NCBI GenBank assembly: GCA_943333015.1
Contig: CALQRR010000008.1
Coordinates: 1-13,899, forward strand
Direction: 5' to 3'
Length of the DNA stretch: 13,899 nt
Origin: Chitinophaga pinensis
GTDB taxonomy: Bacteria > Bacteroidota > Bacteroidia > M30B66
Position 1 is the stretch's first letter. Each line of letters opens with the position of its first letter. The notes under the pieces were generated by a model. It was given only the letters and a program-made list of their open reading frames with translations. It had not been told where the DNA came from and did no database searches. Below are positions 5,542-12,991 of this stretch, one piece after another. Both the position numbers and the translations under genes were made by a program.

Positions 5542-8460
5542 TTATTCGACTACCAATGGCAGTGTTTTAGAGTTGTTTTCAAAAATTACGGTCAGAAAAT
5601 AGAGTCCCGCGTTCCAGTTGGTGGTCGGAATGAAGCCTTCTGAAAGAAGTGATTTTCCCGAGATAGAAAAGATCAAACGCCCAGTGGCATCGTGTATTTC
5701 TACTTTTATTGGCTGCGCATTCGGTTCGAATTTGATCCTCGTGTATGCATGCGCCGGGTTTGGCCAGATGCTGAAAGATTGGTTCGTTAGCGAATGAATC
5801 GTGGTGGTTTGGTCTGAATATTTTTGGAAATGGAGATTACTCATTCCGGGCGATTGTTCCGTATAGCCTCCCGTAAATACCACTCCTGTTCCGGAGAGCA
5901 CTTCCAATACTTCTCCTCCCGCTGATGCTTGAAAGTTGGGCAACCCATACCAGATGAGTGCCCCTGTTGAATTAAAACGAGCGGTCAATGGGGCGCTTTT
6001 ACCCAATGTGTTCGTTGCAGCTCCTCCTATCAGAATAATTCCACCCGTTTTAACCGTCAGACAATTGGCATATTCATTCACCGCTCCGGGGATAGTAACG
6101 GTTTGATTCCACTGCGATATCCCATCCGCAGCCCAGCAAGAAAGCAGTAAATCCAAATTAATAGTGAGAGAAGGATCTGAATCTGTTTGTCCAGCAACAA
6201 GGATCAATCCATCTTCATTGATTGCGATATCATTAAACCGGTCATCCGTTATACCGGATCCTCCATAGGTTCTGAACCAAGCCGTTTGGCCTGTGCTACT
6301 TACTTTCAGCAAGAGTGCATCGAGGTCAGTGCCGTTATACGTTCGCCCTGATACATAACAGTTTTCTAATCCGTCTAATACCAAGCCGGTGTTACGATCG
6401 TCGCCAAAGCCTCCACTCCAGGTATGCACCCACTGAACAATTCCAGTGCTGTTGTATTTCACAAGTAAGAGATCATCATCCAACCCATTGAATGATCTAC
6501 CGGCAACATATACATTCCCTGATGCCGCAATCACCAACCCTACCGGACGATCATCTGAATTAAACGTACTGTTATAGCGCACAGCCCAGAGTTGAGTACC
6601 GGCCGTGTTGTATTTGACCGTTACAAAATCATAGTTGGTCGTTATTCCAGGATCGCTGTCGCTATAACCCGTTATAACAATGTTGTTTTGAGGATCCAGC
6701 GCAATGGCGACAGCTCTGTCGGATGCGCCTGTTACAAAACTGTATTTTCTCGTCCAAAGGGTATCTCCTGATTGATTTAGTTTAATGGTTGTAAAATCAC
6801 TTCCTGCGTTTGAATTCTTCGTGTAACCAGTTGCGTATATATTACCACTGGCATCACACACAATAGCGGTGGCATTGTCTGTGCTTCCGGTGCTTGAATT
6901 CCCTGACAGTGTTTTTTTCCAAACCAACGTTCCCGCAGTGCTCGTTTTGGTAATACACATGTTAGGATCTTGGTCTTTTTCTAAGCTGAAGCCGGCACCC
7001 AATAAGGAGCCATCCGATGAAAAGCAAAGTGAATTGATCTGATCCTGATTATCCCCCTCCCCATCATATGTGCGTTCGAATTCTTTCGTGCCTGTCGAAG
7101 AAAACCGGATTAGTGTGGCATCGGGTTGTTGATTATTTAAGCTTTTGAAACCAGCTAAAATCGCCTTCCCATTTGCATCCACAATGCAGGCAGTTCCTTC
7201 GTCACTGTAAAGCAGAGCGCCTTCTGATTTTACAAACTGCTGAACGCCTGCGGCAGTATATTTTACTGTAATCCAGTCATTCACAACAGCAGTAGTTGCA
7301 TCTGCATCACTCAATCCGGTTACCCAAACCTCTCCTGTCGATGAAACCCCGATGGCTTCCGGTATATCATCGCCGCCGGCGGTTCCGCTGAACCGAGTTG
7401 CCCATTGTTGAATTCCTGTGGTAGTGTATTTAATGGTGACAAAATCATAGATTTTATTTGCTGTCAAATCACCATCACTCTGCCCGGTTACGTATGCATT
7501 TCCAGCAGCATCTATGACAATGGCCGTTGCACGATCGTCCCCCACATTATCATAAGTGGCGGTGTACAAAATTGTTCCAGCGGTGTTGTATTTAAGTGTT
7601 ACGATATCGTGGTCCGTACCGTTGCTTGAACGCCCTGTTAAATAACAGTTCCCCGACCCATCCATGGCCATGGCAATGCCTCGGTCATTGTTTCCACTGT
7701 CGTAGGTCCGCAGCCAGGTTTGTGCTCCGGTTGCTGAATATTTGATCAATAGATAATCATCATCACCATTATCCACACGTCCTCCGATGAAAATATCTCC
7801 CAAAGTGCTGATTTGTACTGTGCTTGCGCGATCAACTCCGTTGTTCATTCCATTGTATCGTTGCGACCACAACAAACTTCCGGCATTGCTGTATTTTAAG
7901 GTCAAAACGTCATCGTTGCTAACAAGGGATGATGGATCGGAATCACTGTATCCGGCAATGATGATATTCCCTGAATTGTCTAATGCAATAGAAGCAGGAA
8001 TGTCATCTTCATTCGCTGTTGTATAATTGAACTTTTTGGTCCAAACGGTATCCCCTGCACTGGTGAGTTTAATGGTTAGTATGTCATAACCGGTATAATA
8101 CCCTTTTGCAAATCCAGAAGCATAAATATTTCCTGAATTATCGGTGGTCAACGCCGTTATTTCATCCGGACCGCCATTTCCACCTTCCAGGGTGAACGAC
8201 CAAAGCGTATCGCCTGCGGTTGTGAATTTGACAACTAAAAAATCTTTATTGACTGTCTTTCTAATGGAGGATCCAGCGGCAATATAATTACCCGAATTAT
8301 CTTGCTTTAAACAGGTAAACTTATCCGAAAAATCGCCGATGCCATTTACATTGAGACTCCAGCTTTCGGCTATTTGCGAGTAAACGGTTCCAGAAAGAAA
8401 TAAAGAGAGCGTTACGAAAATCGGAAGAAACTTCCAGTGGGTGATTGGGGAGGAGGTCAT
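5542..8460 (-). CDS. giant secreted beta-propeller (SBBP-repeat) protein with T9SS sorting tail
   Basis: This 972-residue protein is the first gene of the operon. The signal peptide spans residues 1-29 (basic/hydrophobic, ending TVYSQ). Residues about 45-890 contain 16 repeats of roughly 50 residues with the pattern D-R-x-x-A-I-x-x-D-x-x-G-N-x-Y-v-t-G ... D-f-v-t-x-K-Y-x-x-x-G-x-x-x-W, the SBBP (Bacteroidota beta-propeller) type. The C-terminus (897-972) is a type A Por secretion tail: FSIWPNPAHAY, VEIHDATGRLIFS, NWNAGLYFLTVIFE and a final KTLPLVVE. It should therefore be exported by the type IX system and attached to the surface or released. Repeats 1-8 and 9-16 correspond one-to-one, implying duplication of an eight-repeat block. 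A TTG at 8484 would add eight residues; ATG at 8460 gives the better signal peptide. The ligand or activity is unknown; no catalytic domain is visible. Confidence 0.9.
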   Translation of the reverse strand: MTSSPITHWKFLPIFVTLSLFLSGTVYSQIAESWSLNVNGIGDFSDKFTCLKQDNSGNYIAAGSSIRKTVNKDFLVVKFTTAGDTLWSFTLEGGNGGPDEITALTTDNSGNIYASGFAKGYYTGYDILTIKLTSAGDTVWTKKFNYTTANEDDIPASIALDNSGNIIIAGYSDSDPSSLVSNDDVLTLKYSNAGSLLWSQRYNGMNNGVDRASTVQISTLGDIFIGGRVDNGDDDYLLIKYSATGAQTWLRTYDSGNNDRGIAMAMDGSGNCYLTGRSSNGTDHDIVTLKYNTAGTILYTATYDNVGDDRATAIVIDAAGNAYVTGQSDGDLTANKIYDFVTIKYTTTGIQQWATRFSGTAGGDDIPEAIGVSSTGEVWVTGLSDADATTAVVNDWITVKYTAAGVQQFVKSEGALLYSDEGTACIVDANGKAILAGFKSLNNQQPDATLIRFSSTGTKEFERTYDGEGDNQDQINSLCFSSDGSLLGAGFSLEKDQDPNMCITKTSTAGTLVWKKTLSGNSSTGSTDNATAIVCDASGNIYATGYTKNSNAGSDFTTIKLNQSGDTLWTRKYSFVTGASDRAVAIALDPQNNIVITGYSDSDPGITTNYDFVTVKYNTAGTQLWAVRYNSTFNSDDRPVGLVIAASGNVYVAGRSFNGLDDDLLLVKYNSTGIVQWVHTWSGGFGDDRNTGLVLDGLENCYVSGRTYNGTDLDALLLKVSSTGQTAWFRTYGGSGITDDRFNDIAINEDGLILVAGQTDSDPSLTINLDLLLSCWAADGISQWNQTVTIPGAVNEYANCLTVKTGGIILIGGAATNTLGKSAPLTARFNSTGALIWYGLPNFQASAGGEVLEVLSGTGVVFTGGYTEQSPGMSNLHFQKYSDQTTTIHSLTNQSFSIWPNPAHAYTRIKFEPNAQPIKVEIHDATGRLIFSISGKSLLSEGFIPTTNWNAGLYFLTVIFENNSKTLPLVVE
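5800..8328 (-). repeat. 16 tandem propeller repeats arranged as two matched blocks of eight
   Basis: The coding repeats are about 150 bases each at protein level, too diverged to be DNA-level tandem repeats. Block A is about 7045-8328 and block B about 5800-7044. Distinctive segments recur at a constant offset of 428-429 residues: GDTVWTKKF and GDTLWTRKY, AGYSDSDPS and TGYSDSDPG, GRVDNGDDDYLLIKY and GRSFNGLDDDLLLVKY, NCYLTGRSSNGTD and NCYVSGRTYNGTD. Confidence 0.75.
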
Positions 8461-8603
8461 GCAAACGGTTATGTCTGCTATCAAGACGGCGTTCCGAAAA
8501 AGTGGGTTGCATCACAAAACAAAACAAAAATTTGATTTTTTGTTTCCTTCACGCATTCGTGTCCTTCACCTAACTCAAGGGCTTGACTTTTAAGCGGAAT
8601 GTT
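8461..8603. other. 143-base gap between the asparaginase and propeller genes
   Basis: This gap must contain the end of the asparaginase transcript and, if the six-gene operon is independent, its promoter. It holds an A/T-rich inverted repeat (annotated separately). Just ahead of the ATG at 8460 the minus strand reads ACCGTTTGC, which keeps the TTTG of a -7 element but not the TA, so no promoter is called with confidence. Confidence 0.4.
8512..8545 (-). terminator. possible A/T-rich hairpin terminator after the asparaginase gene
   Basis: A perfect 9-base inverted repeat, AAACAAAAA at 8522-8530 and TTTTTGTTT at 8537-8545 with a 6-base loop, lies about 60 bases past the asparaginase stop. On the minus strand it is followed by TTTTGTTTTG, a U-rich tail. 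The stem has only one G-C pair, so it would be a weak terminator; it could instead be an operator-like palindrome in front of the propeller operon. Confidence 0.35.
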
Positions 8604-9632
8604 TCATCTATAAATGCTCACTTCAGGAATTCCGTCCATCCGAATAACTCCCCTGTACATACCCTTGGTAGTAAAATGCATAGCGACTTCTCCAGATGGA
8701 GTTACTCCAATCATTCCTCCACGACCGCCATTGGGCTTGATTACCTGTTCAAGTGTTTCACATACTGCAGTCTGTAATGACCCGCCTGTGTATTTTAATC
8801 GCATTGCTACATCATAGGCCGCAACAGCCCGAATAAATGATTCGCCTTGTCCGGTGCAGGAAATAGCGCATGTTTTATTATCGGCCCACGTGCCAGCGCC
8901 AATCAACGGCGAATCGCCAATCCGACCATATTTCTTATTGGTCAATCCTCCTGTTGAAGTTGCTGCAGCAAGATTCCCCTCTAAGTCGAGGGCAACGGCT
9001 CCAACAGTACCATATTTTTGGTTCTTTTCATCTATGACTTGGCCTGTTGTATCAATTGTTCCCTGATGGTCAAGTTCTATCTTATCTGCTTCGATTGCTC
9101 GTTGTAATTGGTTATACCGAAATTCCGTTGCGAAATAGCTGCTGTCTTCAAACGGCAAACCCTGTTCTTTGGCAAATTGCTCAGCACCTTTTCCACACAG
9201 TAGAACATGTGGTGAGTTTTCCATGACAGATCTGGCTGCCTGAATGGGGTTTTTAATACCTTCAACACAGGCCACCGCTCCAGCCTTTCCCGATCCGGAC
9301 ATGATTGCAGCATCCATTTCAATTCTGCCGTCGTGGGTAAATACAGATCCTTTTCCAGCATTAAATAGCGGAGAATCCTCCAGTATTTTTACGGATTTTT
9401 CTACTGCATCCAAACTTGTGCCTCCCGCTTTCAACGCGTGATATCCGACCAACAATGCGTTTTTCAGCACTGCTATATAGGCCGCTTCCTGCTCGGGGGT
9501 AATGGTTTTTTTATCCATTGTTCCCGCACCTCCATGTATGACTAAAACGTAATTACTCGGGCTGACTATGGGTTGAGAGTTTGCATGCATCGCCAATAAA
9601 AGTAACAAGGATTGAATGATGTAAAGTTTCAT
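8604..9632 (-). CDS. exported isoaspartyl peptidase / plant-type L-asparaginase (Ntn-hydrolase)
   Basis: This 342-residue enzyme precursor has a signal peptide (MKLYIIQSLLLLLAMHANSQ). The family removes isoaspartyl residues from peptides and hydrolyses asparagine after autocleavage into alpha and beta chains. The family fingerprints are all present. They include the early VLVIHGGAGTM strand, NAGKGSVFTHDGRIEMDAAI, and the cleavage site KYG|TVGAVALD with the nucleophile Thr at residue 209. The substrate-binding GRIGDSP (Arg237, Asp240) and CTGQGE (Thr260, Gly261) follow at exactly the spacing seen in E. coli EcAIII (Thr179, Arg207, Asp210, Thr230). It should be active. I chose ATG at 9632 over ATG at 9641 because it leaves a 20-base gap to a TACATTTG promoter element and gives a cleaner signal peptide. 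It is divergent from glyS and on the same strand as the propeller operon but separated by 143 bases. Export suggests a role in scavenging peptides or amino acids outside the cytoplasm. Confidence 0.93.
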   Translation of the reverse strand: MKLYIIQSLLLLLAMHANSQPIVSPSNYVLVIHGGAGTMDKKTITPEQEAAYIAVLKNALLVGYHALKAGGTSLDAVEKSVKILEDSPLFNAGKGSVFTHDGRIEMDAAIMSGSGKAGAVACVEGIKNPIQAARSVMENSPHVLLCGKGAEQFAKEQGLPFEDSSYFATEFRYNQLQRAIEADKIELDHQGTIDTTGQVIDEKNQKYGTVGAVALDLEGNLAAATSTGGLTNKKYGRIGDSPLIGAGTWADNKTCAISCTGQGESFIRAVAAYDVAMRLKYTGGSLQTAVCETLEQVIKPNGGRGGMIGVTPSGEVAMHFTTKGMYRGVIRMDGIPEVSIYR

Positions 9633-9652
9633 CAGATGCATTAATCTACTTG

Positions 9653-9660
9653 CAAATGTA
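9653..9660 (-). promoter_or_regulatory. Bacteroidota -7 element (TACATTTG) for the asparaginase gene
   Basis: On the minus strand TACATTTG is a perfect TAnnTTTG match. It ends 20 bases before ATG 9632 and 11 bases before ATG 9641, and the first spacing equals that of the TPR gene. About 20 bases upstream is GGTTAAAA rather than a clear TTTG, so the -33 region is not canonical. Confidence 0.5.
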
Positions 9661-9780
9661 TAACTATTAAGGCCCTAATATTTTAACCTTTCTCTTGGAT
9701 ACGGCCGACCCCATATTGGAGGTCTTTTCCTAAATTGCGCAGCTCAATGGGTCAGTACTGCCCTCATATTCTATCCCTGA

Positions 9781-11238
9781 ATGTCACAACCCGACGATCT
9801 CTTCAAAAAAGTCACTGCCCACGCCAAGGAATACGGCTTCGTTTTTCAATCATCTGAGATCTACGATGGTCTCGGGGCTGTATATGATTACGGCCAGAAT
9901 GGTGTTGAAATGAAAAATAACATCAAGGAATACTGGTGGAAATCGATGGTGCAGATGAACGAAAACATTGTCGGAATCGACTCGGCCATCTTCATGCATC
10001 CCAAGGTGTGGAAAGCTTCCGGCCATGTGGATGGATTCAGTGATCCAATGATTGATAACAAAGATTCCAAGAAACGTTATCGCGCCGATCAGCTTCTGGA
10101 AGACCAGATTGATAAATACACCAAAAAAGGTAAAACAGATAAAGCAACAGAGCTCGAAACGGCCATGAACGAGGCGTTGACGGACAATAACCTCGATGCC
10201 ATGCGCGATTTGATTATTGCACATGAAATTGCTTGTCCGATAAGTGGCACCCGCAACTGGACCGATGTCCGCCAATTCAATCTGATGTTTAGTACTCAGA
10301 TGGGTTCTGTGGCAGAAGATTCCGATGCGGTGTATCTGCGTCCGGAAACGGCTCAGGGAATCTTTGTGAATTTCCTCAACGTGCAGAAAAGTGGCCGCAT
10401 GAAGATTCCCTTCGGCATTGCTCAAATTGGTAAGGCCTTCCGGAACGAAATCATTGCCCGTCAGTTTATCATGCGTATGCGTGAGTTTGAACAGATGGAA
10501 ATGCAGTTTTTTGTGCGCCCCGGGACTGAAATGGAATGGTTTAGTCAATGGAAAGAAAGCCGTTTGAAATGGCATCTTGCCTTGGGAACATCGCCCGCGA
10601 AATACCGCTTCCACGATCACCTCAAACTGGCTCATTATGCTAATGCAGCTACCGATATCGAGTTTGAATTCCCCTTTGGTTTTAAAGAAGTAGAAGGCAT
10701 TCATTCCCGCACCGATTTTGACTTGAAACAGCATCAGGAATTCTCCGGTAAAAAGATGCAATACTTTGATCCAGAGATTAATCAGAACTATATTCCGTAT
10801 GTGATCGAGACCTCCATTGGACTCGATCGAATGTTCCTGCTCACGCTTATCAATGCTTACAGGGAAGAGGAAGTAGGAGAAGGGGAGAAGAAGGAAATTC
10901 GTACCGTGTTGGCACTTCCACCGCAATTGGCTCCCATCAAAGTGGCTATTTTGCCACTAATGAAAAAAGACGGTCTGCCCGAAAAAGCTCGGGAAATCAT
11001 GGACCGCCTCAAGGTTTCGTACCGCTGCCATTACGAGGAAAAAGATACCATCGGGAAACGCTACCGCCGTCATGATGCCATCGGAACGCCCTTTTGTGTG
11101 ACGGTTGACCATGAGAGCCTCGAAAATGATACCGTCACCATTCGTCACCGCGATTCCATGCAGCAAGAGCGTGTCGCCATTTCGGCGTTGAGTGGCATCT
11201 TGGAAGCACATGTCTCCATGGCTTCTTTACTGAGCTGA
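9781..11238 (+). CDS. glyS: glycine--tRNA ligase, single-chain dimeric type
   Basis: This 485-residue class II aminoacyl-tRNA synthetase charges tRNA-Gly with glycine in the cytoplasm and is essential. It is the alpha2 type, not the alpha2beta2 GlyQ/GlyS type. Visible landmarks are the N-terminal FVFQSSEIYDGLGAVYDYG, the family block LRPETAQGIFVNF (about 186-198), motif 2 IGKAFRNEI (216-224) with REFEQMEMQFF, motif 3 IETSIGLDRMF (342-352), and the C-terminal anticodon-binding domain from PPQLAPIKVAILPL (380-393) through GKRYRRHDAIGTPFCVTVD. The charged insert at about 95-140 (DQIDKYTKKGKTDKATELE) is typical of Bacteroidota members. ATG at 9781 gives the normal family N-terminus. It is monocistronic: divergent from the asparaginase gene and followed by a strong hairpin terminator. 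No clear promoter is seen; TAAATTGC at 9731-9738 is a partial -7 match. Confidence 0.97.
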   Translation: MSQPDDLFKKVTAHAKEYGFVFQSSEIYDGLGAVYDYGQNGVEMKNNIKEYWWKSMVQMNENIVGIDSAIFMHPKVWKASGHVDGFSDPMIDNKDSKKRYRADQLLEDQIDKYTKKGKTDKATELETAMNEALTDNNLDAMRDLIIAHEIACPISGTRNWTDVRQFNLMFSTQMGSVAEDSDAVYLRPETAQGIFVNFLNVQKSGRMKIPFGIAQIGKAFRNEIIARQFIMRMREFEQMEMQFFVRPGTEMEWFSQWKESRLKWHLALGTSPAKYRFHDHLKLAHYANAATDIEFEFPFGFKEVEGIHSRTDFDLKQHQEFSGKKMQYFDPEINQNYIPYVIETSIGLDRMFLLTLINAYREEEVGEGEKKEIRTVLALPPQLAPIKVAILPLMKKDGLPEKAREIMDRLKVSYRCHYEEKDTIGKRYRRHDAIGTPFCVTVDHESLENDTVTIRHRDSMQQERVAISALSGILEAHVSMASLLS

Positions 11239-11293
11239 TAGCTGAATTACGGTCGTAAAAAGATATCGGGATATTTTTCCGGTATGAAAGTTT

Positions 11294-11350
11294 AAACAGG
11301 TTCCAGGGTGTTTGAGAAGTGTCTCAAAATATCCTGGAACCTTTGTTTTT
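11294..11350 (+). terminator. strong intrinsic terminator after glyS
   Basis: A perfect 10-base stem, AGGTTCCAGG (11298-11307) with CCTGGAACCT (11333-11342), encloses a second perfect 7-base stem, TTTGAGA (11311-11317) with TCTCAAA (11322-11328), around a 4-base loop AGTG. The two stems are separated by a small 3/4-base internal loop. The hairpin is followed by TTGTTTTT. It lies about 60 bases after the glyS stop and before the PAS gene. Confidence 0.85.
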
Positions 11351-11515
11351 ACTAGGCTGGACAACAATGTGGACAAACGCAGGACGCCATCGGCCCATGT
11401 GAATTGTCTGTATCTGTATGTAATCTAGGAGCTGAAATAGGCAATTTGACGCCCCATTTGACCGCAACCTTCTCTTCCGAATCACGGTAAACCTAACCTG
11501 ATTAAATTGAAGCAT
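11351..11515 (+). other. 165-base leader region of the PAS-receiver gene
   Basis: This stretch between the glyS terminator and the PAS gene has no credible ORF. It should contain that gene's promoter. TTTG occurs at 11445-11448 (GCAATTTG) and 11457-11460 (CCCATTTG), but neither has the TA of the -7 consensus, so no promoter is called. TTG at 11507 is in frame with the gene but ATG at 11516 is preferred. Confidence 0.4.
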
Positions 11516-12937
11516 ATGCATCTTTTATCCGATTTGGAGAAATTATCACTGGTGGCAAGTCGTACAGAAAATAGTGTCATCATCACTGACCGTGATCGCC
11601 GGATAGATTGGGTGAACGAGAGCTTTTGCCGCAAGACGGGATATAGTTTGGAGGAAGTGAAAGGCAGAAAACCATCTGAGTTCCTGTTCGGACCCGATAC
11701 CAACATGCAAAAAGCATCTGAGATCAGTGCAAAGCTCGATCGCGGTGAATCCCTCAGGGAAGAGCAAGTCAATTACACCAAACACGGTCAACGTTTTTGG
11801 GTCAATATGGATATTTCTCCTGTAGTAGATGAAGCAGGTGAAATTACTGGATTCATAGCCATTCAATCGGACATTACGCTTCGGAAAGAACAAGAGCAGA
11901 AACTTCGCAGAAGCTGGAAAGAATACGACGAAATATACGAGCAAGCTGTTATGCCGATGTGTTTTACCACTTCGGAAGGCATCTTTGTCCGCGTAAATAG
12001 AGCCTATTGCGAACTCTTCGAATGCAGTCGGGAAGAGTTGTTGGGCAAAGACTTTATGGAAGTGCATTTTGGACAACTCTCCTCTGCAGCCAAAGAAGAA
12101 CTGCGCAAGGAAACGCAACTGGTAACACTTCAACACGACACGTCCAAGAAGGAACAACGTTTTTGCTCCTTCCGCGGAAAGCCATTGGTGGTTGAGGTTA
12201 TTCGTAAAATGGTGGAAGTAAACGGATTGCCCGTCGTTTCCATTTACATGGTTGATTCTACTGAAAAACGGGATTTCCAATTACGCATCCTGGAACAAAA
12301 CAAACGGCTGAAGGAATTTGCATTTCTGACATCCCATAAACTTCGTCAACCCTTAGCCAATATTCTCGGACTGATTGAGCTGGTGAAAAGCGAATCTCAT
12401 GCCCTTCAGGATGTGACGATTACTCTTGAAACGCTACGCATGCTCACCGGCCAGCTCGATGGTGTTGTGCATGAAATGGGACAGGCATTGGCCGAGTTAG
12501 ATGTGGAAGTGGAGAAAAGTCTCTTCCTCAACGAGCATGCAGATCAGCGCATTCATAATGTGTGGATTGTGGACGATGATCAAGTGATTACCTACATCAC
12601 GCAACGTTTAATGAAAAATGCTGATCCAACAGTAAAGGTGACAGAATTTCTGAGCGCCAAAATGGCCTTGGAGAAGTTACGTCTCGACCCGTCTCAGCCC
12701 GATATTCTTTTGCTCGATATCAATATGCCCGGCATTACCGGTTGGGAGTTTCTCGAGGAATTACGAGCAATGCATCGGTTTGTGAATGTGTACATGTATT
12801 CCTCTTCCATCGATCCGGAAGACGTGAAAAAAGCCCGCAGCTATCCCATGGTGCGCGATTTTCTCTCCAAACCCGTCGACATGGAAACGGTTCGAAATCT
12901 CTTATCGATACCGATTATCCGCAGTCAGGTTTCCTGA
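11516..12937 (+). CDS. PAS-PAS-DHp-receiver signalling protein lacking a histidine-kinase ATPase domain
   Basis: This 473-residue cytoplasmic protein has four modules. PAS 1 spans about 10-125 (NSVIITDRDRRIDWVNESF ... GFIAIQSDITLRKEQ). It has GRKPSEFL where LOV domains have the flavin-binding NCRFL, so it is not a LOV photosensor. PAS 2 spans about 135-252. A DHp-like helical segment lies at about 258-330 with an H-box SHKLRQPLANILGL (His274). Directly after this, with no HATPase domain, comes a receiver domain (about 347-468) with VWIVDDDQ (acidic Asp353-355), DILLLDINMPG (phospho-acceptor Asp401), YSSS and LSKP (Lys452). The receiver looks functional, but the protein cannot phosphorylate itself without an ATPase domain. 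It may relay phosphate from another kinase or act as a non-kinase scaffold. It has no output or DNA-binding domain. The gene follows the glyS terminator and precedes the methyltransferase gene by 54 bases. Confidence 0.88.
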   Translation: MHLLSDLEKLSLVASRTENSVIITDRDRRIDWVNESFCRKTGYSLEEVKGRKPSEFLFGPDTNMQKASEISAKLDRGESLREEQVNYTKHGQRFWVNMDISPVVDEAGEITGFIAIQSDITLRKEQEQKLRRSWKEYDEIYEQAVMPMCFTTSEGIFVRVNRAYCELFECSREELLGKDFMEVHFGQLSSAAKEELRKETQLVTLQHDTSKKEQRFCSFRGKPLVVEVIRKMVEVNGLPVVSIYMVDSTEKRDFQLRILEQNKRLKEFAFLTSHKLRQPLANILGLIELVKSESHALQDVTITLETLRMLTGQLDGVVHEMGQALAELDVEVEKSLFLNEHADQRIHNVWIVDDDQVITYITQRLMKNADPTVKVTEFLSAKMALEKLRLDPSQPDILLLDINMPGITGWEFLEELRAMHRFVNVYMYSSSIDPEDVKKARSYPMVRDFLSKPVDMETVRNLLSIPIIRSQVS

Positions 12938-12942
12938 AATGC

Positions 12943-12974
12943 GTTTGCTGGCTGTTAGAACTTATTTATATTCA
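12943..12974 (+). promoter_or_regulatory. possible promoter for the methyltransferase gene
   Basis: TTTG at 12943-12946 and TATATTCA at 12967-12974 are separated by 20 bases, matching the Bacteroidota -33/-7 layout. The -7 element matches TAnnTT but ends CA rather than TG. It leaves a 17-base gap to ATG 12992. The 54-base intergenic region is A/T-rich and has no evident hairpin, so read-through from the PAS gene is also possible. Confidence 0.35.
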
Positions 12975-12991
12975 CAGCTTATTTTAAAATT

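Noticed and set aside
5800..8328. CRISPR-like or DNA-level tandem repeat array
   Set aside because: The periodicity is at protein level only, with diverged codons and no identical direct repeats; the region is one continuous secreted propeller gene.
8461..8484. TTG start at 8484 for the propeller protein
   Set aside because: It adds eight residues in front of an otherwise well-formed signal peptide; ATG at 8460 is the simpler start. The same logic rejects the TTG starts at 1585 and 11507.
9850..10926. Long open frame (358 codons) antisense to glyS
   Set aside because: It lies wholly inside the confidently identified glyS gene. Its translation is rich in His, Phe and Ile with no family motif, as expected of an antisense shadow of a coding frame.
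11516..11890. PAS 1 as a blue-light LOV domain
   Set aside because: The flavin-attaching Cys motif (GRNCRFLQG type) is replaced by GRKPSEFLFG, with no Cys at that position.
11546..12280. 244-codon open frame antisense to the PAS-receiver gene
   Set aside because: The opposite strand codes for clear PAS domains; the antisense translation has no recognisable motif and no sensible start region.
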